A stretch of 64,000 bases of DNA from Undaria pinnatifida (lineage: Eukaryota; Sar; Phaeophyceae; Laminariales; Alariaceae), in the NCBI GenBank assembly GCA_012845835.1, contig JABAKD010000013.1, positions 12,111,701 through 12,175,700 of the forward strand, read 5' to 3'. The notes under the pieces are model-generated. The model ran no database searches and had not been told where the DNA came from. It worked only from the letters and a program-made list of their open reading frames with translations. The stretch's first letter is position 1; each line of letters opens with the position of its first letter. Below are positions 1-13,900 of this stretch, piece by piece. The translations under genes and the position numbers were made by a program.

Positions 1-112
1 CACCTCGTTGGCGTACTTTACGGGATCCGTTGGGCGAAACGTGGCCTTTACTTCCCGTGTACACCCGGCCGGGAGGTGCCCCGCAGCCGGAGAAAACTTG
101 AAGTGCTTGTGA
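1..112 (-). CDS. HYDIN: HYDIN exon a35 (MSP-type domain), cut by window edge
   Basis: One base plus 37 codons, continuing beyond base 1. HKHFKFSPAAGHLPAG then REVKATFRPTDPVKYANEV give the 'F...P..G.L..G...E..V.F.P..PVKY.NE' MSP pattern. The acceptor GCTTGCAG|T supplies the base completing Ser after a34. No stop codon or donor is visible. Confidence 0.93.
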
Positions 113-3100
113 CTGCAAGCGCATGACGAGCGCGAAAAGCGCGCGAAAGGGGGGGAGAGGCGGGGGGGGGGGGGGGGGGGAGGCTCATCGTCATGCATGA
201 TGACCGTGTTACGGAGATCCACGGATAGCAGAATTGATTATAAAACAAAAAAAGGGAGCAAAAATAGGCACCCGCCTTTGTTTAACAGCGTTTGGTTCAT
301 GTTTTATTTTGTTGGCTGGTCTTGCCCAGGGATAGAGAGCCTCAATCGAACATAGTCGTAGAGTAGGAGAGCTCGTCCGACAGTTGGCGATGTTTTCCTT
401 TTCTGTACGTAATTCCATCCTGTTAACAATTGGATCCCATTAACAGCGTCAAGATCGTAGAGCCTCGCAAATAATACGCAGGGGGAGGGGTGGGGGGGGG
501 TGCAGAGTGTAAAGTGAAAAATTGGAAAAAAAAAAGCGATACGAAAACCGACGAGGAGCGTGGAATGAAGAACCAACCGTCCGCGCGATTACAATGACGG
601 CAAGCCCCGGGTGGGGGAAATGGATGATACCTGTGTGTGTGGCCACGGCTTGTCCAGGAAATGGAAAGTAAAACTCGATGCCCCGAAACATCAAGAAAAA
701 ACGCGATGGTGCCACGGTGCGTTTTGGGCCAGCAAGGAACTAGAAAACATTGGTTGGGAAACAAAACTACAGCGGGTAGCTTGGAACTAGCTCCTCGCCC
801 CCACATCCGTACGATAAAGAAAATATAGTGGTATAGGTGGAGCTTGCGTAGCGGTGTGTGCTGCTGCTCTCGTACCAGGTAGATACGGGGCGCAAATGGT
901 TGATTGAGCCGCATCAACGCTATACTCGGCAGAGCAAAGGAGAGCAACCCCCTACGTACCGAAGCCTTTGGTCCCTACGTCCCAACCAACACCGCCGGGC
1001 CGGGCGCACAAAATAGAATGCATCACGCATATATATATCGATAGTTATCACCTCGATCGAAAGACGCGACAGACAACTATTCCACCGTCTTAAAATCATG
1101 AATCACCTTCGAGAACAAGGACAGGAACAGACAGACGGACAACGCCCCCCCCCTGGCTCTGGACATTAAAGCCGACTTCGTAGTTCCCGAGTCGAGCAGA
1201 CCCCCTCTCCTCTTACACAACTATTTTGATCAGAACGGGCTGCCGCTATCGAAGTCCCGGGCTTAATCCCAAAAAAACGCGCCCGCGAATACGAAAACAG
1301 CGGATGGGCGTGAGCTAAAATCGTCACCTGGAGAACAAGAAGCGAGAGGCGACTGTCCCCTGGTTTCGAATGGAAAAGGTGACCTCCTTTCCTCTGCCTG
1401 CCTCTTCCGCCGCCCCGACTGCAGCCGCAACCGCGACCGGTGTCGCCGTCGTCGCTTTCGCGCCGGAGCCCTTGGCGGATGGAGGAGGAGCCTTATCCTC
1501 CGCCGGCAGTGCCGGAGGTTCAAGAATGTCCACCTATTTTTCAGCGAGGGTGGAAGGAGGTTGAGTAAGGGGTACAAGGGGGGCATGGGGTGGCATTTCT
1601 CTACGGTGTTTTTGGATAATTGAACTTTTGAAACCGGAAACGATGACAGAATTATCGTACTGCCATGTACAAAGGTGGGGTTTAGCGGTGTCGTATGTGC
1701 AGCTCGATGCAAGAGACAAAAAATAAGGGGGGGGGGCGTGTCGGCGAAATGTGAGCCCCTCTCCTGCCTAAGACTTTGCATCAACTACCCCAGCAACAGT
1801 TTGATGGGTCTCTTTCCAAGCGTATACAGTCGGCAGTGGGATCACAAAATCGGCACTATTTTTCGAGCATACCGACGATTTGAACTGGGGGAAAACACGT
1901 TCGTCTTTACGGTACCAGGTAGTATTTGTTTACAGTCGCATAATCATTGACCCGAGTCAGTTTTCGAGCGTACCGAAAATAAAATAACTGAGGGGGAAAA
2001 CATGTTAAGCTTTAGCGTTTGTCTTGGAGCGCGTCTTCTCGTTCGAAGACAGCGGACGCATTTTCAACTTTTATTTTCAAGGTATTAACAGTTACTTTGT
2101 ACTTTTTTTAAGGGAATGTTTTTGGAGTGATCAAAGTCGAAGCTCATGATGCCGCATATGTGTTCCCCCTCGAACACGGAAATTGATTGCTGTCTTGAAC
2201 TAATGAAATCACTCCCCCCCACCCCCTTTACGAAATATCGTCTCCCCCTAACGTGCAAACATGAGTGGCAAACCTTAAATTTATCGAAGTCACAACTGAC
2301 GTGTTTAAGGTAGTTTTGTAAAAGCAAAACGTAGCTAATTTCTTGCACAAGAGCGTTTATTTTCTGCCAACATATTGCGTTTATTGCCCGGCGGCAAACA
2401 CAGAAAATTAAGAACTAATAAAGCCGTAAGCATGAGAGCAGAGGGGGGGCAGAACAGACATGGTAAGGCCGTGCGTATCTGATCGAAAACAGAACGGACA
2501 TAGCAAGGCCGTGCGTATCTGGTCGAAAACAGAACGGACATAGCAAGGCTGTGCGTACCTGGTCGAAAACAGAACGGACATGGCAAGGCCGTGCGTACCT
2601 GGTCGAAAACAGAATGTACATAGCAAGGCCGTGCGTACCTGGTCGAAGACGAGCTCATCGGCGACAGAAGCTCCCGGCAGATCCTCAAAGACCACGTCGT
2701 GGCTGACACAGGTCCCGGCCAAGCGGAACACCGTCGCGTCGAAGGGGTTGTGAAGAACGGTCATCTTTAAGGACTGCGCCAACCGCTTAGGCTCTCCCTC
2801 GCTCGGCTGGCACCGGGGTTGGAACACCGCATCCATGGCTTTCTTCTCCTGATAAAAGCGTTCGTTTTTTGCGTTTTTTTTTGGTATTTTTGGGGGGACA
2901 AAGGGGGGGGGGGGGGATTAGCTGGGGTGAGTTTTCTTAACCGCACTGTATACGAGAGGTATAGTGTATACCAGATATATTTTTTTCCGACTAGACATTG
3001 GCTGGCTAGGGTATTTACAAGCGCTTCCACACGTCTGATAGATCGCCGGTTCCCCCACGTGATGATCTAGATATTATAGGGAAGATATGTAAGGTCTTAG

Positions 3101-6100
3101 CTCATGTTACCCGGTGGGAGCCGTACGATCTGCACCATCTAAAGACTTTTTCTTGGGTTGGATATGTGCTCCACAGATACAGATCCTGCGCAGCATCTCG
3201 TAACGGCAGCTACAGGATCTATATGACATATGTATGATCTATAATGACCTATATGATGTATACGATCAATTCCGTCTATATGACCTATATGATCTATACG
3301 ATCTATATGATCTATGTGATCTATATGACATATATTATCTATATGACCTATGTGATCTATACGGTCTATATGATCTATACGATCTATATGATATATACGA
3401 TCTATATGATCTATATGATCTATATGATCTACTTCGAAGTATGTGATCTATATGATCAATATGATCTATATGATCTATATGATCTATATGATCTATATGA
3501 TCTATATGATCTACTTCGAAGTATGTGATCGATATGATCCATATGATCTATAAGATCTATACGATCTACATGATCTATATGATCTAAGTGTTCCCAACCT
3601 TTGTGCTTCGTTTGAGTGAGGTAGACACAGAGCTTCCCCTCAAAGCGAGGATCGTCACAACCAAAGGATATACATAACACCCCGGGGGAGCACGAACAAA
3701 AAAACATGAAACTTACCCCACACTGTTCTTTTTTTACGGGGCCAGACAGAGGCGGAGGGGGGGGTTACTAACGAGTCATCCCACGGTAGGGGTTGCAGTT
3801 GTATGATTGCGCCAAAAAGTCCCTGGGCGACTGAATTCCTCATGTGATGAACTGTCGGTCAAATAATTATTCTCACGAGTGTATTATATTTTGGACTAAG
3901 GCATAGAACCTTGGTCGGGTTTTTGCGAACGAATGCCTTCGAAGTCATTTTTCGGGTGAGATATTGAGTTCCTCATGTGAGGAGCTCAGGGACTTTCTGA
4001 TGCTAAACACACCTACCGTGGAATGACTCTAACACCAAGCAAAACAAAGATGCGAAAAAAAAAAAGTCACGTTCTCGGGATTGCTATAATAATAGCCAAC
4101 TGAAAAAAAAATGTGAAAAAAAACAAAAAAAACAACATTTTGATCGATTCGATCGGAAATCACGACGCTCCGATTTTTTTTTCTTCTTTTTTTTTCGTCG
4201 TTTTGATCTTTCTGGGAGTGAGTGTGGCTCCGTTTTTTTTTTTTTTTTTCTGTGTGACTCCCCCTGGCACACCTCTTTGGCGCCTTAGCATGGATGGGTC
4301 TCCGCCACGAAAAAGAACAAAGCGAAACTAAAAAAAAAAATCTGCACTGATTTTGATTTCGAGCAGGCTCTGCCGCCCCGAAGGCGTAGGTTCGGTTAGT
4401 TTCAAAAGGGCGTCACCCACGATGGGGGTGGAGCAAAAAAGGGTTCAGAGCTCCTAACCGGGTATTTAACAACACGACAAGCTGAAAATATCTCACCCGC
4501 GTCATGACTTCGAAGACATTCGTTTTTGCACAACCCGACCAACACTACGCTCGTGAAAAAACAAAAAAAGTTGGATTTTTTTTTTTTGTCTTCTTCTTTT
4601 TTTCTTCATCGTCCGACAAAACTCACGATCGGACATACATACATACAGACATACATACATGCTGCTGCTGCTCTCACGGACACAACGTTTTTTTTTTCCA
4701 AAAAAAAAATGTGAGCGAAACGACAGCTGTTTTGAGAGTCACCGCACTAGCCGACAGTAGTTTCACACTTCTTGAAAGCACCTCAGATCAAGGGTGCGGT
4801 ATAGTGGTACCATACCCCCAGCTTTCATTACCTGGTCTGAGCCGGTCGCACGAGAGTGACTCTCTACCTCGCCGACAAAAACCACCTTCGTTTCGACGAT
4901 TTTTTAGGTGCAGCGCGTAGCTACCCATCCCTTTTCGTACGGTATCAATATCGAGATTGTTAAACAGCAGCACGATAAGCCAGTCAAACACGCAAGGAAA
5001 AGGGGGTTCGTTCACTCGCGCGAGTTTGACACCGAGCCACCGAAAAAACAAAAACGTGGCCAAAACGAGGGGTAAAACGACGTAACCGCACTACTACTGC
5101 GCGCTACTACTGCACCATTCATTTGGTCCTCAACCGGTTCAGAAACGATTGCCCCCCAAAAAACGTGCAAGCACTGCCGAGGGGTTACTTGACGTGAAAT
5201 CCTTTCGACGCGTGTTGGTCGGCTTTTTGAACAAGCGAACGTCTTCGAATCCATTGTTTTGGGCGGGGTTACGTAAAATCCTTTCGAATCGCACCACGTT
5301 TTGGGTCGACCGAATGCTCTCTCTCTTTATCTTTTTCTTTTCCCCCCCCATTCCGTTCGAAAAGCAGCCCGTTTTTATTGGAGGGGGGGGGGGGGGGCGG
5401 GGGGCGAACGATTTGGAAACTGCATCCATCACTCCAAAAAACCGGCGAGATGCGCTGATGATGAAGTGGACATGAAATAATGAATTCGGGCGGACCGTTT
5501 TTGTCTGCCGCAGAAGGGAGCGAGCGCCTTTAGAACTAACTGCCCACGTTTTTTTTTTTGGGAGGGGGGGGGAAAGGAACCTACTCGAAATCAGTGCGGG
5601 ATCGGTTAGGCTGCCTGTGGCAAAATGGGTTAAGGTGAATGAATGGGCTCTGTTCTAACCCTTTCGAGGCCGCCCGTCAATATGGACAAGAAAAACAAGA
5701 GATTTCACCATATCTATCGACCGCCTGGGAAAAACGCCTGCAGCAGGTTTCCACGAGTATCAGAAAGCGGTGCGCATTTATATGTCGTGTAGATCCTACC
5801 GTTGCGCCTTTAACACACTAGAAATAGGGAACACACTAGTGAGCCCTTCCCCTCCCCCCCCCCCCCCCCCATCCACTCTTTCCGGCGCCCCGGGGGGACG
5901 GACTGCTTGGTGTGACGGATTCTGGAATCGTCATTTATTTTCGTCGATTTTTTTCCCCTAAGAAGCCCCACCCAAAGCAGTTGTTGTGATAACCAGGGTG
6001 AACCTCTTAAGAACTGAGCCTGAGCTCAAACTACTTCGAATTAGTGTGGATTTTTTCTTTTCCGGTTCTCAACGGGAGTTAAGGTGTGCGCGGATCCCTT

Positions 6101-7916
6101 TTTTTTTTGTACCTGGTGAACGACAGCCAAAACAGCGACCGCCAGCTATGTTACTTGTACATGCGGAATGTTGTTGGAAGGGGTTAACGTGTATGCGGAC
6201 CCTTTTTTTTTTTTGTTCAATGACTACCAAAAACACCGAGCGTTGATTTACATATACGCGACTAACATCACTCTGTTGACCTTGGTACAAGCTGCACTGT
6301 AGTTCCGAGGGGGGTCGCCGACCTACATCCTTAATGAGGACACACAAACCCAGTAATACGCGCGATCGGAGTATCACACACAGCTTGCAGAGATGAGTTT
6401 CGAAAAAATCTTCGACCTCACAGCTGGAGTGTATCATTATTTTTACACGAATATATGCGGAACTTTTTGTTGTTGCTGTTGCTGATAACCAAATCCGAGA
6501 GCGAGCGCCGGATTTTGTTTCGTTTTGTTTCGCCGCCCTGACCTTGGGTTGGAGCGTGACCGATCCTCCCGCCGCAGCGAACAAGAAATCTCCTCGCCCC
6601 TGCCGATCTCTCTTCTTGACCACCGACTCCGTGGCGAGGGCAGCATCCCCTTCCTGGAGAGCGATCGGGGTCGGTCGAACATTGGAATGAGGGCCAGGGA
6701 TGAGGGGCCGCTTTTTGAGGCCTGCAATGGCCAGAATACTACCTGCTGACAAGCAAAAACCCCTTGTGTTCCAGTGGATGCCGCTGCCTAAAGTAACCCT
6801 CACGAAAAAATTCCCAATTTTTTTTTTTGCTTCCCCCCCCTCCTACACGAACGCGGGGTGCAGCTTGCTTTTTTTTTTTTGTCTCACGTTGATAAGAGCC
6901 TTTTCTGCGCCTTTTGTTCTTTTCTTGAAATAAGACAAAGAAAAAATAATCCTGCCGACCCAAACCAAGTGTTTTGAAAAGGGGTGGTGGTACGACTCAA
7001 CAATGATGACTCGGCCTCCCTCGTTCGTTCGGACACCGTTTTAGACGATAAAAGCGCTATGTGCCTGTTGTGTCGTAGCGCACGCCTGCGTCCACCGGCT
7101 CAGAGCGAGCCACTCGTGGAGAGCGGCATGATGAGGACATGTGTGCTACGATCGAGGTTGAACTTTTTTTTCGGGGTTGTAACCGCAAAACAATGGTTGG
7201 AAGAATGTCGTTTTCGATTTTTGTTTTTTTTGGGGGGGGCGAAATTATAGCTTCGTACCCCATGGGTTGCACTTTCAGTCTGTACAAGTACCACAATCAC
7301 CTTTTGGGGTGAGGAGTAGAGCTCATTAACGCTTTCACTACTGGAAACCCTTTTTGGGGACAAATTTACTTGACGTTAGTATAGGGAGGAATTTTGGGGG
7401 CTCTAAAGGGGTTATACCACCTTCTTAACGCCTTCACAACCTGGACACCCTTTTTGGGGGCAATTTTACTTGAAGTTGGTATAGGGAGGGATTTGGGGGC
7501 TTTAAAGGGGTTAGTACCATCTTTTTAACGCCTACACAACCTGGAAACCCTGTTTGGGAACAAAGGTACCTGAAGTTAGTATAGGGAGGGATTCGGGGGC
7601 TCTAAAGGGGTTATACTACCTTCTTAACGCCTTCACAACCTGGAAACCTTTTGGGGGACAAATTTACTTGGAGCTAGTATAGGGAGGGATTGGGGGGCTC
7701 TAAGGGGTTATACCACCTTCTCAAGGCCTTCACAACCTGGAAACCCTTCTTGAGGACAAATTTACTTGAAGTTAGTATAGGGAGGGATTTGGGGGCTCTA
7801 TAGGGGTTACATCAAGCCCCTGCAGGTAAAAACAAAAATGGTGCACCTCTGCCGTAGCATGCCTCTTACAACAACATTGACAACAACATTGACAACAACA
7901 GCAACAACAAAAACAA

Positions 7917-7951
<35 letters not shown>

Positions 7952-10900
7952 ACAACAACAACAACAACAGCGATGCATACCCCCGTCTCCCATATTCTTG
8001 GTAATCAAACGATGTTCGGTTAGTTATTCGGTTGATCGCCCGCCTGCCCCCCCCCCCCACCCGTCACTCAAGAATAATTTGGGCAACAAAAACGAAAATC
8101 TACCTCCGCATCGTACGTACTGCAGCGCGCATCAGGATTGAGCAAGACCGCTGGGACATGGCATGTGCCAATCAGCGGTGCGACCGGTACGCCGCTGTAC
8201 CTGCGCTTCAGGTGGTTCCATCTCGAAGAGGCAGGACACCGGAAGAATGCCATCGTTCCGCAGTACGAGAGGAATTCGTCGAGATTTTCTCGCACAGATC
8301 TGTAACAAGAGAGAGACAGACAGTAACCAGGATAGAGGGAAAGCTCAGGTCGTGTCAGTCGTGTCAGGGAAAACAAAGGGGGCACACACAACTCCCGAAG
8401 GACGCATGCTACCCCAGAGATTGGCCGATTTGTTCTGAGGCTCATAACCTGATGAGCTCTATCTCTGGCCCAACAGAACTGAATTTTGAGCAAAAAAAAT
8501 GAAAGTGAATCTTGATGAGCAAACTTATGGCCGTGTACAAAATGGAAGCTAAGATTGGACGAAAAAACGATGATTCTGGGTTAAGGAGATCCTGTCATTC
8601 AGAACAATACTTGAGCCAAAAAAAGGTATACCTTAATACGTCTTCTTGTAGCAAACTGGTAGCTCCTGCGCGTGCAGGCAGGGGATGTTGTGTAGAGGGA
8701 CTGCATACAGAAAACAAATCCAACATTTATGTGGGGACATTTTGCTATAAAGGTCATTTACGCAGATCGCGCTGCTCCTACCCGGTAAGACGAGCTATCT
8801 AGCTATCTAACAGACCTGTGACAGATTTTCTCTGAAATACTACCTAAATCATCAATAAGCGGAGATGGTCCCAAGTGAGGTGGGGTTACGGTTGGCGATG
8901 GTCCCTGCAGATCTCAACCGTGTATTCTCCTTGTGTTTGGCGGTGGAAAATGGTTCATGCCTTGAACTGTTAGCAGTTAGACCGTTGTGTACTTGTATGG
9001 GTTTTTCTTCTTGTTTTCGGAGTTTTCTAGTAGTTCTCGTGCGTCGGGAGAGTCATGAGAGAATCAAAGTTGAATACCATGCTGCGCTTTGACGGATGAT
9101 AAGAACAACACCAGCAGCAGCATGAACTATTAGCAGTCGTATGAAACATTCACGAGGTATGAGCTCATTCTATTTTACTCGTTCCAACTCTTGTGCATGC
9201 ATATTTTAATTCACTACATATATATGTATATATAATATTTTTTTCAAGAAATCCACCCCTCCCCGAAAAAAAAAAAAAAAAATCCCACCGCATTCCCCCC
9301 TCCTCGCGCCAATCCCAACAATAGCCCTTCCCCCAAACACGCTGGGTATGAAGACCGCGCCAAGCAAAGCTTCGGGCGCTGAAGCCACCCCGAGTATTTG
9401 ATCTAGCGCTGTGTCAAGCCAACAAAACCCCGCGCGGTAACTAAATAAATATGACAAGAGGCAGTAGTCCACCGGACAAATGTTGAAAATGTTAACCAAT
9501 TAGTTAAGGTTTTTTTCATTATTTTTTGTGTTTCCCTTTTGTTTTTTCGGTTTTGATGGGGGATGTGTCGTGTGACTGATCGATGTTGGAGCGCATGCAT
9601 CTATCTGCACACATTGACGTTGGACCGCATGCTCCGCACACCATTTTTATCGGCGGGCCAAACAAACAAAATTCTCTACAAGACACCGTGGCAAGAATAA
9701 ACGCTCATTGTGCTTGCCTCCCCGAAGTCCATGATAATCTCGCCCGACGGATGCCTCGCCAGCGGACTCTCCAGAGTCACGGTCGGCATCGTGCCCTTGC
9801 CGGACAGCAGGAACTCCAACCTGCCGTAGTCGTCGTTATGGCCAGCAAAACAAAGTGAGAGAGCGCGGGGGGGGGGGGGAGGGGAGTGAGGCGCGGGTGG
9901 TGGTGGGGTGCGGGAGGGATCGTGGAGGGGGGGGTGGGGGGGGCATGGGAGTGGGATGGAGGGGGGTGAGTGTAGGTAGGGGAGGTTGGGGGGGGATGGG
10001 GGGAGGGGGGGAGGAAGGCGAGGGGATGGGGGGCGGGGGGGGTGAGGGGGGGGGAAAGGCGCTCAATGGCATGTGTTCCATCAACGGATGGCGGCGCGTG
10101 TCTACGGATTGAACGGGGCCAATGCCATAGTTCACGAGGGATGGGATATTTTACTCCACATCCTCGCCAAGAAAGGTGAAAGCGTAGGTAGCGTGCATGC
10201 GGAGGCCCGCATTCATGTTTCTCTCACAACCGGGCGCTACGTTTGTCAACCATCGTCAGCAAGCCAACCCAAAATACTACCTTGAAGCTCATGGTGCGCA
10301 CATTGTTGGATGGCAAAAATATATCATAATATATCATGATTCCGTATAATTAATGCTAACCTTCCTGTTGATGGGTCGGTGTTGTCCGATACGATGGCCT
10401 CGAACTGGCACCGGTATGATCGCATTTCCGTCGGTCGAAAGTGTGCCGACACGTAGCGATGCTCGTGCGGCGGAATATCCCACGTTTCGGGGTGGACGGC
10501 AAAGGCGGCCACGTCGGCCTGAGGTCGTCAATTTTTGGCCAAACAAGAGGAAGGGGTACAGACGGCAGTGTCATGTAAACAGGTCGGCCACAAAGAGGGG
10601 TCGACAAAAAGGGTTGATAACAGATACAATGGTTGATATTCCGAGAGAGGAGAAGAGTTAAAAGTCTCGCAGCACGTCAGCCAGCCTGGGTGATTTTGGT
10701 GGCAAAAGGAGACGAAAAAAGACGCCCGTCCGCTTGATTAAGGTCATTTTCGCCGCAAGGGGGGATGAGTTCGACGGGAAGAGGAAGCGAAAGGCGCTCA
10801 ACGCGATGGCAAAAAAAAAGAGGGGGGACAAAACATATCGGCGTGAGGAGTCGTTTGACGATGAAGGCCGGCCTCGTCGGCCTTAACGAGCCATGTCTAC

Positions 10901-13900
10901 CTGCAAAGGGAGGGGGGAGTTCGACGGGAAAGGGAGGCGAAACGACTTGTCCACGCTACGGTATAGGGGTTGGTTGCATCATTATGGCCCCAACTACGTC
11001 TCACTGACGGGGAAACTCAACCGACAAGCTACCGCCCCCCCCCCCAAAAAAAAAACTCCCACGGCAGGAGCGCAGCGGAAATTTCTGAGCTCCCAACACG
11101 AGACATGACTTCGAAGGCGTTCGCTTGCGCAATCCGACCAATTTTTCCCTATGGGCTAGCCCTAAAACTCAACACACTACCAGGCATGCGCTAGCCCTAA
11201 TAACGAGCACAGGCGAAAAAAGTATCAGAGCAACACACTCGTACAAGTATCAGAAAATATGTGTCCCGAAAAGCGCAAAAAAAAAAACCACCGTGAAGGG
11301 GCACCTGTTACCTAGCCCCTGGAGTTGCATATCGGCCTTAGAAGGCGTTTTTTTTTACAACAAGGACCAAGGTTACGGTTATGGGGGTCAATTTTTTTTG
11401 GGGGGATTTTATCGCACCGTCCCAGGGTCATTCGCGCGCACGGTCCCCCTGTTCCTTGTTGTAACTTTTCCGGTACGGATTCGCAATGGATCGGTTAACT
11501 ACTGCTGCGCTCTGCGCCAAAAAAAAAAAAACGCCGACAAGTCGTTTTCGGTCCGTGAGATACAGAGTCACTCGTGCGTGCGATGAAAGCCCAGCTCGCG
11601 GTGAAAATGAGGCGATCCCTCCCCACCGCAGCCTGCGCTACGGACCGTCGCTGCGCGAGACACAAGAGCTCCTCAAGTGAACCGCCTTCAGAACATTTCG
11701 TTTTTGCTACGTACCTCGACCACGTAGTCCGCGCGTCGGCCCAACGCTTTTCCGATTGGAGCAACAAAAAACAGCCTGAAACCCAAAATCCCAGGGTCGA
11801 TGCACCCGAACCCAAGGTAAACGCTCAAGCGCGCGAACGAATGTACACGATACGGCGGGTACCCGATTTAAGACGGTGCCACAAGACAAGAAGAAATGTG
11901 GGACGTAACGCCTTTACGGTTGGAAACCCGTGTTTTGGGACAAATTACCAAGAATTAGTGTAGGGAGGTATTTTTTGGGGGGGGCTCTGGGTGAGGTTAA
12001 GAGCGGCAAAAAATCGGCATGTTCCGTCCGGACGAAAATGATATAAACGGTCCGCTGCAGAGAAGAGAGAAGTTCAGGTAAGAACTTTTTTTTTGGGCTT
12101 GTCACGGAGTGGTCTTAAATCGCGGGGTCTGTTGCTGTATCTCGATTCCCCACGAAGGGAGATAAATGGCGTGCGCTTTTTGTCTGATCAAAGCGACACC
12201 TGAGATCGCTAGGGTTAGGATGTCTAAAACGTTTAACACCACAGCGGCATGCACACACACGTCACTTTTTTTTTGGCAACGTTTCAGCTGGGAGCTGCGA
12301 ACGCTGAAGCGAGTGCACGCGTCTAACGTAGGCGATGTCTCCTCAGCTGAAATCGCTAAGACTGTGAAAAAAAAAACTGAAACATGAGAATGGTTATGCT
12401 CGAAAAAAATGAAAGAAAGACACTTGTGACCACGGGCTAGTCCAAAAACAAAACAAAAAACACCTTGTAATTTTTTGGGCTGGAGAGCGACATTGATTAC
12501 CCCCAAAATAGAAAAAAAGAAAAACAACAACACCTGGTGAGAAAAAATACCCAAAACCGAACCGGCACGCACCTCTCTGACTTTAGGCAACGTCTCAGTT
12601 GGGGAGGGCCAGCCCTTACCAGTTAGTTATTGTTATCAGATACGATAATGGTTGAAGGCCGGTTAGATGCGATGGTTGAAGGCCGGTTAGATGCGATGGT
12701 TGAAGGCCGGTTGCACTTTTTTTCTCAAGCGTGGAAATACGGGTTAATGCGACCCTTTCGACGAGTGCATTCGTTTCAGGACTGGCGCACAGATACACGT
12801 TGGTCGGGAGATATACGTTCGTCGGGCTTGCGAGAAACGAAATGCTACCTTCGAAGCCATTTTTTCGAGCGAGAATATTGAGCTCCTCGCGGTTCGGAGC
12901 TCGGAAAATTTGTGCTGCGCCCCTGGTAGCGTGGGATGACCCTGACCTCTAGCCCTAACCCTACCCCTAACCATAATCCCAGCACAATCAACCATTGTTT
13001 AGGGCAATAATGGCGGCCCCTCTTCGCCCCATAAACAGCAGTGTGCGCCAAACTGCAGCAGCGGTGTCGGATACCAACAAGCGGTAAGGTCTGCTACGGT
13101 TGGAATCGAATGATCGGCAGCGTCCAGGCTGAAAATCTCTTTAAAAGATTTTTACGAAAAACACAAAAAAAAAAAGGAGAACAAATGTACCACATGAAAG
13201 CGCTAAGTTTTGCAAAAAAAAGAAGCTAAGAACAAAAAAGGTACCACCCACCTTGCCCGGAGCGTGATCTCCCTCGCCACCTCCATGTGAAGCCCCCCTG
13301 CCCTTTTTGCCCTTGGGTTTTTCGGGGGGGGGGGCAAGGAGGCTGCTGTCCCCGGGTCCTGAGGCGGGGGACAGCGCGAACTTGACGGTGCAGGGAATCT
13401 TGTTGCTGTTCGTGATTTTGAACCGTTCGCATATTCCAGCTGGAGTTTGACTGGACACGACGCTGATTGGAGTACAAGAAGGCAAAACACGAGATAAGCA
13501 ACAACGAGATAAGATCAAACAAGATAAGAAAAAAACGACACAAGAAAATAAACGAGATAAGGAACAGCAAGGTGTGGTAAAAGAAGCTGACGAGGATAAG
13601 GCAAAATTGACGGTGCAGGGTAGTCCATCTTGGTGCTGTCCGTGATATTGAACAGTTCGCATATTCCTACTGGAGTTTGACTGGACACGACGCTGGTTGG
13701 GACACAAGAAAGGCAAAACACGAGACAAGAAAAAACAACAACAACGAGATAAGGAACTGCTAGATAATGACAGCGCGCGTGTTATATCTCTCTGCATCTA
13801 GATCAGGATACTTAGTGTACTCAGGGTAGTGACAGTGACTAAGAATCAAATAGATACTTATGGGCTGCAGAGTCCATGTCTCGATAGACGGTGCAGGGTA

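Larger units (their letters stand above)
10519..13251 (-). other. HYDIN intron (a28-a29), 2.7 kb
   Basis: Contains hairpin-family copies (about 11.08-11.2 kb minus; 12.84-12.95 kb plus), a partial 110-bp-family unit (11.9-12.0 kb), a 26-bp triplicate (12.65-12.71 kb) and a short TTAGGG-like tract (12.95 kb). Confidence 0.7.

Noticed and set aside
3234-3528. Tyr/Asp/Leu repeat open frames
   Set aside because: By-product of the GATCTATAT minisatellite; no start context or conservation.
6654-6803. Upstream extension of exon a32 (the frame stays open to 6,803)
   Set aside because: The extension needs acceptors in the wrong phase for exon a31; residues there are not MSP-like.
9836-10135. Pro-rich open frame near exon a30
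   Set aside because: Antisense of the G-rich tract; only 9,718-9,820 has HYDIN-like residues.
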